Below are positions 55,121 through 63,920 of a stretch of DNA of 64,000 nt, in pieces (within the stretch, counting starts at the first letter, position 1; each line of letters starts with the position of its first letter). The stretch is taken from NCBI RefSeq assembly GCF_026013615.1, contig NZ_JAPDPI010000011.1:56874-120873 (forward strand), in the 5' to 3' direction. This DNA comes from Plebeiibacterium marinum. GTDB lineage: Bacteria > Bacteroidota > Bacteroidia > Bacteroidales > Marinilabiliaceae. The position numbers and the translations under genes were made by a program. Under the pieces are notes generated by a model. The model saw only the letters and a list, made by a program, of their open reading frames with translations. It was not told the origin of the DNA and did no database searches.

Positions 55121-55993
55121 TCAATTTACCTGGACTACTAAAAATTTTGAAATACTCCAGAATGCATCTTTATCCAATATTTTTATAGTCTTTGTATCCT
55201 CTTCACCTGTAATAATCTCGAACGAGCCCTCAGGATGGTTGGTTAATATCTTGTATTTAGGGCGAAATAACGGGATTTCTTCCACATCTCGGATGTCAAC
55301 TTTGGTGAAATAATCCTCATTAAAGTCTTTACTTAATACTTTTTGTTTTCCGAATAAAGGAAGTCCCTCGTTTGAGATTACCTGGTGGTCTTTCAGTTCT
55401 TTTTTAGTTCCAAAAGCATAATAGGCTGAGTAAAGCTCTGTTGTTGTTGAGTCTAAAACAGCTTGAGTTTTACTATTGGAGTTTCTGATGGAGTCTATTA
55501 CCTGGCTCATGCCTTCAACAGTAAAATTTAATGAGGCAATTTCAATATTCTTTTGAGACAACTGCTCTCTTAATTCAATAATTTCAATGCTTTTTTCTTT
55601 AAGTTGTTTGTTTAGTCTGGATACCAGGTTGTTCAGGCTTTTGTTGTCAGAATTTGATTGCTTTATTTTTTGTTCTAATTCTGCAATGCGTTCTTTATTT
55701 GCCAGCATTAGCTCATAAATATCCTGAATGTCACTGTTGATTTTTACCTGTAAGCTTTCAGAGTTGCTTTCAGGAGTGCCCATGTTAACAGCAATCAAAT
55801 TTTCTTTTTCTTTAATGGTTTGAAGGTTTTCATCAATGGCAACCAACGAACTGGCCAGTTCATTAAGTATTTTATCCTTTTCAGCACTGGCAACTAATAA
55901 AGAATCGTTTTGTTGTGTAAGTTTTTCTTTTGAGGATGGCCCCGTGCAGGATATTATGCAGGTGGCAATTAAAGGAATAATTAATTTTTTCAT
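55121..55993 (-). CDS. Coiled-coil lipoprotein of unknown function
   Basis: 290 residues. The signal ends in IISC (Cys about residue 16), giving a lipoprotein. Residues about 25-185 form a long heptad coiled coil with KIKQSNSDNKSLNNLVSRLN and ELREQLSQKNIEIASLNF. A C-terminal beta-rich domain (about 195-290) has GKQKVLSKDFNEDYFTKVDI and ends FLVVQVN. This is a Bacteroidota-type surface or periplasmic protein that I cannot name. Confidence 0.7.
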   Translation of the reverse strand: MKKLIIPLIATCIISCTGPSSKEKLTQQNDSLLVASAEKDKILNELASSLVAIDENLQTIKEKENLIAVNMGTPESNSESLQVKINSDIQDIYELMLANKERIAELEQKIKQSNSDNKSLNNLVSRLNKQLKEKSIEIIELREQLSQKNIEIASLNFTVEGMSQVIDSIRNSNSKTQAVLDSTTTELYSAYYAFGTKKELKDHQVISNEGLPLFGKQKVLSKDFNEDYFTKVDIRDVEEIPLFRPKYKILTNHPEGSFEIITGEEDTKTIKILDKDAFWSISKFLVVQVN

Positions 55994-56036
55994 AATGTGT
56001 TATGTGTTAATTGATTTAATATTTCAATATTAAGAT

Positions 56037-56765
56037 TTATTTCTCTAATTCATTATCATTCGCATACTTATTTTTCTTTTTTGGTGTATCTTTTTCAACT
56101 AATCCTTCAACAACAATCACAATTTCCCCCTTAACTGTTTTGCTGTTGAAGTGGTCGGTTAATTCTTTTAAAGTACCACGGGCATTCTCTTCATGAATCT
56201 TAGTTAATTCTCTTGATACAGAGGCTTTGCGTTCCTCACCAAGTGCTTCGGATAACTGTTGGAGCATTTTTACCAACCTAAATGGCGATTCATAAAAAAT
56301 CATGGTTCTTGTTTCCTCGGCTAAGGCTTGCAGGCGTTTTTGTCTGCCTTTTTTCTGGGGCAGGAATCCCTCAAAACAAAAACGGTCGTTGGGCAAACCT
56401 GAGTTTACCAATGCGGGCACAAAAGCTGTAGCACCGGGCAAGCACTCAACTTCAACCCCGTTTTCAATGGCATGTTTTACCAATAAATATCCAGGGTCGC
56501 TAATGGCTGGAGTGCCGGCATCTGATACCAGGGCGCATGTTTCTCCTGCCAATACTCTATGTACAATGTTTTCTGAAGTTTTGTGTTCGTTAAATTTATG
56601 GTGCGAATACATTTTGGCTTCAATTTCAAAATGTTTCAGAAGAAAACCAGTTTTTCGGGTGTCTTCGGCAAGGATAAAATCCACTTCTTTTAAAACTTTT
56701 AAGGCTCTAAGTGTGATGTCTTCCAGGTTTCCAATTGGTGTTGGAATGATGTATAATTTGCTCAT
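56037..56765 (-). CDS. rsmI: 16S rRNA (cytidine1402-2'-O)-methyltransferase RsmI
   Basis: About 242 residues, tetrapyrrole-methylase fold. IIPTPIGNLEDITLRAL, LAEDTRKTGFLLKHF, VSDAGTPAISDPGY and LPGATAFVPALVNSGL are family motifs. The ATG at 56765 gives MSKLYIIPTP; a TTG four codons upstream is unlikely. It acts with RsmH on C1402. The upstream gap is filled by 7-bp repeats. Confidence 0.94.
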   Translation of the reverse strand: MSKLYIIPTPIGNLEDITLRALKVLKEVDFILAEDTRKTGFLLKHFEIEAKMYSHHKFNEHKTSENIVHRVLAGETCALVSDAGTPAISDPGYLLVKHAIENGVEVECLPGATAFVPALVNSGLPNDRFCFEGFLPQKKGRQKRLQALAEETRTMIFYESPFRLVKMLQQLSEALGEERKASVSRELTKIHEENARGTLKELTDHFNSKTVKGEIVIVVEGLVEKDTPKKKNKYANDNELEK

Positions 56766-56772
56766 TTTTTCA

Positions 56773-56893
56773 GTCAATTTTCATTAGTCAATAGCGAGTC
56801 AATGGTCAATGACCAATGATCAATTAACAATTATCAATTTTATAGTGTTTGCATAAAAGCTATTTGCTATTGGCTATATACTATTGGTTGTTA
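56773..56893. repeat. Degenerate 7-bp tandem arrays between rsmI and an unknown gene
   Basis: Ten heptamers in register (56773-56842, words such as GTCAATT, GTCAATA, AATGGTC, AATGACC, AATGATC, AATTATC) are followed after a 16-bp spacer by five heptamers of the reverse type (56859-56893: GCTATTT, GCTATTG, GCTATAT, ACTATTG, GTTGTTA). The last one overlaps the stop codon of the neighbouring minus-strand gene. The layout is the same as at 54.3 kb: one block, spacer, opposite block. Confidence 0.82.
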
Positions 56894-57688
56894 AAATCTC
56901 CTTTTTATATAATTCAGAAATGCAGAAGTGGCTTCGTTTTCGTTTTCCCATTTAAAATTAGAGGAGATAAAGGTTTGTGCTGCGTTATAGTCGGGTAATT
57001 CATTTAACTGTTGAAGGGTTTGTTTCATCAAATCGGCATTGCCTTCAAAAAGTTCACGTTGAAATAAAAAGCGGTCGTTTATTCCCAGGCCTTTGGTGAG
57101 GTCTGCAATGGGTTTTCCAATAAACGGGGATTGGTTTTTGGATTCTTTTGCGTTTGCAATCAGATCGTTTACCGATTTCTTTTCGCCAACAAAGGACTCT
57201 CCCAGGGTTTTTGAACTGTCTTCTTTATGTTCTTGTTTCTCAGGTTCCAAAGTGGGCAGTTCTACCTTCTCTTCCGGTTTATGGATAACCTGATCTGTCT
57301 GTTCCTCTTTTTTTTCTGTAACAAGAGTTTCTGTTTTTATAGATGGTTCAGAAACGGCTTTAGTTACCTCAGGTGCTATAATTTCTTTCTCTTCTAAAGT
57401 TTCTTGCGCCAGGGGTTGTGTTTGTGTTGGAGTGTCTTCAATAACTTGTTTGTCATTTAAAACAGGCTCTTCATTTATTATTTCTTTTTCACTAGGCTTA
57501 TGTTCCGAAGTTTCGGGAGAACTCAATGATTTTAGCAAGGAGAATTCATCGCTAATGTGGTTGAGCTTTCTCTCTGTAAGGTCAATAAAAGCAGCAGGTA
57601 TGTCTTTTTGTCCCTGAAAAGATTTAACTAAAGTTTCAACTTCGTTTAAATCACTTATGATGATTTTTAATAATGCTTCCTTGTCCAT
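56891..57688 (-). CDS. Conserved Bacteroidota protein with acidic low-complexity middle
   Basis: 265 residues. An N-terminal helical segment (about 1-55) is followed by a long Glu/Thr/Pro/Lys-rich unstructured linker (about 56-165) and a C-terminal helical domain with the conserved stretch ADLTKGLGINDRFLFQRELF and NADLMKQTLQQLNEL. No signal peptide. I know this layout from Bacteroidota genomes but not a function. The stop codon lies in the 7-bp array; the gene is divergent from tdk. Confidence 0.65.
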   Translation of the reverse strand: MDKEALLKIIISDLNEVETLVKSFQGQKDIPAAFIDLTERKLNHISDEFSLLKSLSSPETSEHKPSEKEIINEEPVLNDKQVIEDTPTQTQPLAQETLEEKEIIAPEVTKAVSEPSIKTETLVTEKKEEQTDQVIHKPEEKVELPTLEPEKQEHKEDSSKTLGESFVGEKKSVNDLIANAKESKNQSPFIGKPIADLTKGLGINDRFLFQRELFEGNADLMKQTLQQLNELPDYNAAQTFISSNFKWENENEATSAFLNYIKRRF

Positions 57689-57760
57689 AATCTATATTAA
57701 AACGCTTACTTTGTAAAACTAGTTTAGAAACAAAAATATCAAGAAATAATCTAATAACGA

Positions 57761-58348
57761 ATGTTTTTAGAAAACAAGATAAATAAAGAAGGTAAACATG
57801 GATGGATTGAAGTGATTGCAGGTTCCATGTTTTCGGGGAAAACAGAGGAATTGCTGAGGCGGTTGAAGAGGGCAAAAATAGCAAGACAGAAGGTGGAAAT
57901 CTTTAAGCCGCATGTTGATGTGAGATATAGCGAGGAGGAAGTAGTTTCTCATGATGCCAATTCAATTCTTTCAACTCCAGTGGAAACATCCGGAAATATT
58001 TTGTTGCTGAGCTCCAATGTGGATGTAGTGGGCATTGACGAGGCACAGTTTTTTGATAATGGATTGACGGAAGTATGTCAGCAGCTGGCCTACCAGGGGG
58101 TGCGGGTAATCATTGCCGGATTGGACATGGATTTTAAAGGGAAGCCATTTGGGCCAATGCCACAGCTAATGGCCGTGGCCGAATATGTAACCAAGGTTCA
58201 TGCTATTTGTATGAAATGTGGCGAATTGGCTCATTTTTCGCATCGCCTTTCGGATGAGGAAAAACTTGTGATGTTAGGCGAGAAGATGGATTATGAACCT
58301 TTGTGCAGGTCGTGTTATGCCAAAGGCCAAAAAAAAGTAGCCAGGTAA
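57761..58348 (+). CDS. tdk: Thymidine kinase
   Basis: 195 residues, type II thymidine kinase. Walker A is [12 protein letters not shown] (about residue 24), the catalytic Glu lies in GIDEAQFF, the lasso region is near [10 protein letters not shown] and the zinc Cys pairs are CMKCGE and CRSCYAKG. It phosphorylates thymidine for salvage. It is followed 62 bp later by murF-alr. Confidence 0.95.
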   Translation: MFLENKINKEGKHGWIEVIAGSMFSGKTEELLRRLKRAKIARQKVEIFKPHVDVRYSEEEVVSHDANSILSTPVETSGNILLLSSNVDVVGIDEAQFFDNGLTEVCQQLAYQGVRVIIAGLDMDFKGKPFGPMPQLMAVAEYVTKVHAICMKCGELAHFSHRLSDEEKLVMLGEKMDYEPLCRSCYAKGQKKVAR

Positions 58349-58410
58349 TTTTGAAGATGCCTTACTGTATTGAATAGATTAGATAATAATGGTTTTATAT
58401 TCTGCATTTA

Positions 58411-60879
58411 ATGATACAATCATATCTTATTAGTGAATTATCAAAATGGATTTCTGCAACCGCAATAATAAAAAGCGATGTAGAGATTAGTTATTTGGTA
58501 ACAGACAGCCGCTCGGTTTCAAATCCTGGAAATTCAATGTTTGTAGCCCTAAGGGGGAGCAATCATAACGGGCACGATTATATCCCGACTTTATATCAAC
58601 AGGGATTAAGGTGTTTTTTAGTAGATGAGGATTATAAAACAGACGCAACTCTTACGGAGGCAAATTATTTGGTTGTGCAGGATACATTGTCTTGTTTTCA
58701 GCAATTGGCTGCACGCAAACGTGACTATAGTACTTGTCCGGTAATAGGGATAACGGGGAGTAATGGTAAAACCATTGTTAAAGAATGGGTTGCGCAGTTA
58801 ATTGGTACGACTAAAAACCTCGCTCGTTCCCCTAAAAGTTATAATAGTCAGATAGGTGTACCGTTATCGGTATGGCAACTGACTAAGGAAACTGAAATTG
58901 CAGTATTTGAAGCCGGAATTTCACAAAAAGGGGAGATGCAAAAGTTGGCGCAGGTAATTAAGCCTACCATAGGTTTGGTTACAAACATTGGAGCTGCACA
59001 TCAAGAAAACTTTTCTTCCCGGAAAGAAAAGCTATTTGAAAAACTGCAATTGTTTAAAAATAGTGAAGTAATTATTTACTCCAGAGATGTTCCTTTTGTA
59101 AAAGAAGGGATCAGGGAGATTTATCCGGAAAAAAAAACATATACCTGGGGGTCAGATAAGAGTGCTGATGTAAGGGTGTTAAAAAAGGAAATATCAGGAT
59201 CTGTATACAAAGTTAGCCTGCAGAAAGAAGGATCTGATATTGAGCTGGAGTTCCCTTTTACCGATGAAGTGTCTTTTGAAAATGGGATGCATGCCGTTAG
59301 TACAATGTTTTATTTGGGATATACCGTAAGCTATATATCTGAAGCAGTTAAAAAGTTGGTTCCGGTAGCCATGCGAATGGAGCTTAAAGAAGGAATTAAT
59401 AATTGCATTCTGGTTAATGATTCATATAATTCAGATATTTCATCCCTGGCCCTGTCGCTTGATTTTTTGATTCAGCAAAGTAGAAAAGGGAATGTGGTGC
59501 GGACACTTATTTTATCTGATATATACCAAAGTGGTATTAAGGGAGATAAACTATGCAAAAGAATCAACGACCTGTTAAAGGAAAAGGGAATTGATAGGTT
59601 TGTAGGGGTAGGTGAGGTGTTGGCACAGCATGCCGGGGTGTTTGAAATGGATAGTGCTTTTTATGCTTCAACAAAAGAGTTTTTAGATTCTGTGACCCAT
59701 AATTCATTTAAAAATGAAGCTATTTTGATTAAAGGTTCACGTAATTTTGAGTTTGAAAAAGTAACTGCTTTCCTTGAAAAGAAACATCATCAAACCCGGT
59801 TGGAGATTAACCTGAATGCTTTGGTGGACAACCTGAACTATTACAGGTCTAAATTAAATGAAAAAACCAGGGTGTTGGCTATGGTTAAGGCATTTAGTTA
59901 TGGAAGTGGGTCGTTTGAAATTGCAAATGTACTGCAGCATCAAAAAGTAGATTACCTGGGGGTTGCTTTTGCTGATGAGGGTGTGGAACTGAGAAAAGCT
60001 GGGATTTCACTGCCTATTATTGTCATGAACCCTGAATCCAAAAGCTTTCCTTCTATGATTCAACATCAGCTTGAGCCTGAAATATATAGCTTTAAGGTAT
60101 TAAGTGAGTTTGTTGATGAACTAAAAAAGGAAGGCCTGAGCAAGTATCCGGTACATATAAAATTAGATACCGGTATGTATCGCCTGGGATTTGTGGAATC
60201 GCAGATGGAATCTCTTAAGGAGGTACTTGGTCAAACTCCTGAAATCAGGGTCAAGTCGGCTTTTTCGCATTTAGTGGGCTCTGATGGTGCTGATTTTGAT
60301 GAGTTTACTAATCTGCAGATTTCGCGTTTTGATAAGCAGACAAGCGATCTGGAAAGTGCTTTGGGTTATTCTTTCATTAAGCATATCCTGAATTCAGCCG
60401 GGATACTACGGTTTCCTGATGCACAGTTTGATATGGCCAGGGTGGGTATTGGAATGTATGGTATTGGAGCTGTTGAGCAACAAAACCTAAAATGTGTAAC
60501 CAGTTTTAAATCATATATATCGCAGATAAAGGAAGTAAAAGCGCATGAAACAATTGGTTATGGAAGAAGGGGCGAATTGGCATACGATGCAGACATTGCT
60601 GTTGTACCGGTTGGTTATGCTGATGGACTAAACCGCAGGTTAAGCAATGGGGTTGGAAAGATGATGGTAAATGGTCAGCTGGCTCCAATAGTCGGGAATA
60701 TTTGTATGGATATGTGTATGGTGGATGTTACCGGACTAAGAGCCAAAGAGGGCGATGAAGTACAGGTTTTTGGTACTGATATTTCGGTGGATGAATTGGC
60801 GCAAGAATTGGGGACTATCCCTTATGAAATATTTACCAGTATCAGCCGCAGGGTGAAGAGAATATATTATTACGAATAG
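58411..60879 (+). CDS. Bifunctional MurF-alanine racemase fusion
   Basis: 822 residues. The N-terminal half (about 1-455) is UDP-MurNAc-tripeptide:D-Ala-D-Ala ligase with ATP loop GITGSNGKTIVKEW and VNDSYNSDISSL. The C-terminal half (about 460-822) is PLP alanine racemase with the Schiff-base Lys in AMVKAFSYGSGS (about 493), DTGMYRLGF, GYADGLNRRL and CMDMCMVDVTG. One chain thus makes D-Ala and attaches the D-Ala-D-Ala dipeptide from Ddl. The MurF half has SNGKT with Ile rather than Thr after it. The fusion is a known feature of Bacteroidota. Confidence 0.95.
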   Translation: MIQSYLISELSKWISATAIIKSDVEISYLVTDSRSVSNPGNSMFVALRGSNHNGHDYIPTLYQQGLRCFLVDEDYKTDATLTEANYLVVQDTLSCFQQLAARKRDYSTCPVIGITGSNGKTIVKEWVAQLIGTTKNLARSPKSYNSQIGVPLSVWQLTKETEIAVFEAGISQKGEMQKLAQVIKPTIGLVTNIGAAHQENFSSRKEKLFEKLQLFKNSEVIIYSRDVPFVKEGIREIYPEKKTYTWGSDKSADVRVLKKEISGSVYKVSLQKEGSDIELEFPFTDEVSFENGMHAVSTMFYLGYTVSYISEAVKKLVPVAMRMELKEGINNCILVNDSYNSDISSLALSLDFLIQQSRKGNVVRTLILSDIYQSGIKGDKLCKRINDLLKEKGIDRFVGVGEVLAQHAGVFEMDSAFYASTKEFLDSVTHNSFKNEAILIKGSRNFEFEKVTAFLEKKHHQTRLEINLNALVDNLNYYRSKLNEKTRVLAMVKAFSYGSGSFEIANVLQHQKVDYLGVAFADEGVELRKAGISLPIIVMNPESKSFPSMIQHQLEPEIYSFKVLSEFVDELKKEGLSKYPVHIKLDTGMYRLGFVESQMESLKEVLGQTPEIRVKSAFSHLVGSDGADFDEFTNLQISRFDKQTSDLESALGYSFIKHILNSAGILRFPDAQFDMARVGIGMYGIGAVEQQNLKCVTSFKSYISQIKEVKAHETIGYGRRGELAYDADIAVVPVGYADGLNRRLSNGVGKMMVNGQLAPIVGNICMDMCMVDVTGLRAKEGDEVQVFGTDISVDELAQELGTIPYEIFTSISRRVKRIYYYE

Positions 60880-60893
60880 AAAGAAATTAAATT

Positions 60894-61148
60894 ATGGGTG
60901 TAATACGGTTAATTAAAAGTGATTACGAAATGTATGAAAACCAACATTTAGAATGTCTGGTTGCCATTGAAAAAGAGAATTGTAAAGCCGTTAAATCATA
61001 TTTTAAAAAATATAAAGGCAAGCAAGAAAAACCTAATGATAAGGTTGCCGGTTTTAAATTTGTGATGGATGAAGAGTTTGGTTCGTTGAAGATTGATTTT
61101 GATAACCATTTTGAATTTGAAATAAGGGATTTGGTTAAGGTGAAGTAG
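60894..61148 (+). CDS. Small protein of unknown function downstream of murF-alr
   Basis: 84 residues starting MGVIRLIKSDYEMYENQHLE, soluble, lysine- and acid-rich. It begins 15 bp after the murF-alr stop and is probably co-transcribed. No motif known to me. The C-terminus (FDNHFEFEIRDLVKVK) looks like a beta sheet edge. The 7-bp array begins 7 bp after its stop. Confidence 0.6.
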   Translation: MGVIRLIKSDYEMYENQHLECLVAIEKENCKAVKSYFKKYKGKQEKPNDKVAGFKFVMDEEFGSLKIDFDNHFEFEIRDLVKVK

Positions 61149-61154
61149 GAGGGT

Positions 61155-61265
61155 TATAGCGGATAGCTTATAGCCTATAGCTTATGGCTTATAGCTGATG
61201 GCGGATAGGTATACCTGGATGCCAGGTGTTGTGAGAGGTCCTCCGATAGGCTTTTAGCCTATCGG
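61155..61265. repeat. 7-bp tandem array followed by two hairpins
   Basis: Eight heptamers in register (61155-61210: TATAGCG, GATAGCT, TATAGCC, TATAGCT, TATGGCT, TATAGCT, GATGGCG, GATAGGT), then ACCTGG-ATG-CCAGGT (61213-61227) and a perfect 10-bp hairpin CCGATAGGCT-TTT-AGCCTATCGG (61243-61265). No T-tract follows, so this is not a standard terminator. It marks the left border of the accessory region. Confidence 0.82.
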
Positions 61266-61295
61266 CAGTCTACTCCTTGTGTGGTCGTATTTTCT

Positions 61296-61889
61296 CTACA
61301 TCTTTATAAATCTTATTCTCGGAAAATACCTTACTTTTTTATTGTTATATATTCTCAGTGAATTAATTAAAATCAATGTTAAGTTGTAAAGGTATAATAA
61401 TATCAAAATCAGCTGAGCCACTAGTTCAGGTATTGAAATATACCCATTGTGTAAAAAAACTATATTTACAAGGAGTATAGAAAAAGAAATCAAGAAAGGC
61501 AATGCAATCAGATTCCAAGTAATTTGATAATTCACTATAGAGCTCCCTATCATATTTATATCCTTAATCTTATCTTTTTTAGCTGACAACATTATAAAAG
61601 GAATTAAAAAACCAAGTAAAGGGAATAAAATAAAAGTCAATGATGAAAGATTTAAAAAAACTAAATATCCTCTATTTTCTTGAATTGTCCAGTCTATAAG
61701 TTCATCAGGTGATGCACCTAAAGAATTTGCAAGTTTTTTTAAAGAATCACCTCGTGGTTCAGTTTCTCCGTTCTCAATTCGTTGGATAGTCCTTAAACTT
61801 AATCCTGAATCTTCGGATAATTCTTCTTGTGATAATCCTTTTCGGGTTCTTAATTCTTTAACTCGTTTTGATAATTCTAGATTCTTCAT
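61296..61889 (-). CDS. XRE-family regulator with membrane domain (DUF4870-like)
   Basis: 197 residues. An N-terminal helix-turn-helix (about 5-62, with RTRKGLSQEELSEDSGLS and RTIQRIENGE) is fused to four probable membrane helices (about 75-100, 118-145, 152-180). The membrane part resembles DUF4870 with LGFLIPFIMLSAKKDKIK and NYQITWNLIA. The protein would be a DNA-binding regulator anchored in the inner membrane. It has a TAGATTTG -7 box and TGAC direct repeats upstream. It is AT-richer than the housekeeping genes nearby. Confidence 0.82.
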   Translation of the reverse strand: MKNLELSKRVKELRTRKGLSQEELSEDSGLSLRTIQRIENGETEPRGDSLKKLANSLGASPDELIDWTIQENRGYLVFLNLSSLTFILFPLLGFLIPFIMLSAKKDKIKDINMIGSSIVNYQITWNLIALPFLISFSILLVNIVFLHNGYISIPELVAQLILILLYLYNLTLILINSLRIYNNKKVRYFPRIRFIKM

Positions 61890-61912
61890 GTTTTTAATTT
61901 TAAAATTCTATT

Positions 61913-61980
61913 CAAATCTAGAATCTGTGTCGATTTCCTCTTGCGTCATTATTGTGTCATTTTTACGTCATATCTGTCAA
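61913..61980 (-). promoter_or_regulatory. Promoter and spaced TGAC direct repeats upstream of the XRE gene
   Basis: On the minus strand TAGATTTG (61920-61913) is a good -7 box, but no TTG lies at the -33 position. Instead ATGACG, ATGACA and ATGACG recur at 11-bp steps (plus-strand GTCA at 61945, 61956, 61967) with a fourth TGACA at 61976. The 11-bp step is one helical turn, so a protein could bind all repeats on one face and act as an activator or autoregulator. Confidence 0.6.
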
Positions 61981-62015
61981 AGTGCTGGTTTTGCGTCTTT
62001 TGTATGCCACACAGC

Positions 62016-62190
62016 GGTTGTAGCTTGGCGTCGTAAGGGGATTTAGCCTCGCAGACTTTCATAATTGCGCTAAGCCAAAGCGCATATTTTGTTTACATTT
62101 CATTTTAGCGCCAAATCTGCGATTTGGCGCTGGTCGGCTTTTATAGAAGCTTACCTATTGACTACGAACCCCTTATGCGCTATTGCAACG
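62016..62190. repeat. Cassette-boundary-like inverted repeat, element 2
   Basis: The left arm (62016-62040) ending GTAAGGGG and the right arm (62169-62190) starting CCCCTTA pair with a few bulges. Between them sit hairpins GCGCT-N7-AGCGC (62067-62083) and AGCGCCAAAT-CTGCG-ATTTGGCGCT (62107-62131). The right arm ends 3 bp before the stop codon of the secreted-protein gene. It separates that gene from the XRE gene. Confidence 0.65.
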
Positions 62191-62193
62191 TTA

Positions 62194-62808
62194 TTATTCA
62201 AAGTTTTTCAATGTTTGTTCAGCTAAATAAGCTCTACAGTATGCGTTACTTTTATGAATTAAATACGTTCCAAGGTTTTGAATTAAATCTGGGTCCAGCA
62301 TACCTTTAGGATAGTCTTTCTCAATTTGTTTCTTATGTTTTCTTATAGATGGTAATAATTGTCCATCAGCTAATTCCTTTTGTACAATTAATGGTTCTGT
62401 TGTATATGAAAGAATAACATCTTCAATGTCTTGACATATTAAATTTAAAGATTCATTTTCTTTAGGACATTTGTCCATTAGTCTCCTATTTAATGTAACA
62501 AAACTTGGGCAATATCTGATAATTTCAATTGTCAATGCTTTTGTAAATTCATTTTCAACTTGAAGTTCATTAAGGTCTGGATTTGCTTTCTTGATTTTGC
62601 TTTTATACTCGGTAACGATATCAGCGTGTTTTTCTCGAAGTTCAAGAGTCAATTTTGAAAGTTCTAAAACTAATTCTTGGTCATTTTCAGTGGATTTCAG
62701 AATCTTAAGTGATTCTTTGTTATAGTCAACTATGAAGCTTTCTAAAGAAACTTCTTGAGCAGAAATACATAATGGTATTAATAGAAATAATAATAAAAAT
62801 TTTCTCAT
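62194..62808 (-). CDS. Secreted protein of unknown function
   Basis: 204 residues with a Sec signal peptide (MRKFLLLFLLIPLCISAQ). The mature part is largely helical and acidic, with Cys at about residues 99, 114 and 123 and near the C-terminus (AYCRAYLAEQ). No family known to me. It lies between two long inverted repeats and has no co-directional housekeeping neighbour, which fits an accessory gene. Confidence 0.6.
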   Translation of the reverse strand: MRKFLLLFLLIPLCISAQEVSLESFIVDYNKESLKILKSTENDQELVLELSKLTLELREKHADIVTEYKSKIKKANPDLNELQVENEFTKALTIEIIRYCPSFVTLNRRLMDKCPKENESLNLICQDIEDVILSYTTEPLIVQKELADGQLLPSIRKHKKQIEKDYPKGMLDPDLIQNLGTYLIHKSNAYCRAYLAEQTLKNFE

Positions 62809-62910
62809 GTGTGTTTTTTTTAATTGTGACTAACGTCAAATTTTACATCCCCCTCTATATTTGCACGTTAGCTTAAATATTTAATTTTGCTTTTGCGAGA
62901 TGTGAGGAAT

Positions 62911-63041
62911 GTTGCACAACGGCTCGAATATGCGGAGTGCGGGTTTTCAAAGCTCTTCATTATCTAACCGAAATAATTTTTAGTAAATGTACAAAAGTTA
63001 AATTTAAGCACTTCGCCCCGCATTACGTATATTTATTAGCT
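62911..63041. repeat. Cassette-boundary-like inverted repeat, element 1
   Basis: The arms AATATGCGGAGTGCGGG (62927-62943) and CCCGCATTACGTATATT (63017-63033) pair over 17 bp with two G-T pairs and one mismatch. The outer ends are GTTGCACAACGGCTCG on the left and TATTAGCTGC on the right. The stop codon and last residues of the unknown membrane-protein gene (PAANKYT) lie within the right arm. Confidence 0.65.
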
Positions 63042-63643
63042 GCTGGGCTTTTATTTGATTTATAATTATCAACATATTGGGTTAATAATACTCCAACTAA
63101 TATTATCCAGAGAATCTCTGTATATATTTTAAAATCTTTCAAATCAATTATTAGTCTAAGTAATAAGGAGCAAAAGATGATTACAAAACTGATAATTATC
63201 AAAACCTTATAAGTCTTGCTTCTTAAAGCATATTTTGCCCGACGAAGGCTTAAAATAATATCTTCGTCTTTCGGTTTCAATTTATTTAATTTGATTAGTG
63301 TTTGAATTGTTTTTTTTAATTCATTTCCTTGTTCAAGTAGTGCTTGTGAATAAACAAATTCAATATTAAAATATAGTTCATTGTAGTCTTCTCTTTTGCC
63401 TTTAAGTTTATTTACAAATTCAACAATCTTGTCCCTATTTGAAATGATTTCTGTCCACCGGTTACAAATACCTAAACAGGAGTAGTAAATACTAAAAATT
63501 TCGGCTACATCCTCAATTTCCACTATATCAGATGAGTCAAAACTTATTAAGAAATCAAAATGTTTTTCTACGAATTCTATAGTTCCAATATCATCACTTT
63601 CTTCAATCTTATCAAAGTCAGCTTGTAACTTCTCAATTGTCAT
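63023..63643 (-). CDS. Membrane protein of unknown function with helical N-terminal domain
   Basis: 206 residues. The first 140 form a soluble helical domain, perhaps TPR-like (IYYSCLGICNRWTEIISNR, NIEFVYSQALLEQGNEL, TLIKLNKLKPKDEDI). Two membrane helices follow (about 145-167 and 172-190) and a short polar tail. No signal peptide. The C-terminal codons fall inside the adjacent inverted repeat. No known family. Confidence 0.6.
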   Translation of the reverse strand: MTIEKLQADFDKIEESDDIGTIEFVEKHFDFLISFDSSDIVEIEDVAEIFSIYYSCLGICNRWTEIISNRDKIVEFVNKLKGKREDYNELYFNIEFVYSQALLEQGNELKKTIQTLIKLNKLKPKDEDIILSLRRAKYALRSKTYKVLIIISFVIIFCSLLLRLIIDLKDFKIYTEILWIILVGVLLTQYVDNYKSNKSPAANKYT

Positions 63644-63717
63644 ATATTGTGTTTTAAAAGATGTCCCTATTCTTAATTCAGTTTATTTTCTACAACCCAC
63701 CTGCGCTGTTCTCGCCT

Positions 63718-63920
63718 TGCAGCTAACGTTCGCTGGATGAAGCGTGCGGAGATTTTACGAACCAAACCTTCCAAACGACTCCAGAGCCAAAGCTTTTATT
63801 TGTTTTTATCTTTTCATATTTAAAACCAAATCAAAGATTTGGCGGTGTTCAAACACCCCAACTTAACCTCCAAATCATCAGGAATTCCGCATGCTTTATT
63901 CCAGTTTGTGTGTGCCCTGC
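63718..63920. repeat. Cassette-boundary-like inverted repeat, element 3
   Basis: Arms CTGGATGAAGCGTGCGGA (63733-63750) and TCCGCATGCTTTATTCCAG (63886-63904) pair with one bulge and two changed positions. The outer left end is GCAGCTAACGTTCG. An inner hairpin CCAAATC-AAA-GATTTGG (63826-63842) shares its sequence with the hairpin inside element 2. The gap 63644-64000 holds this element and no gene; a further gene should lie beyond the window. Confidence 0.65.
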
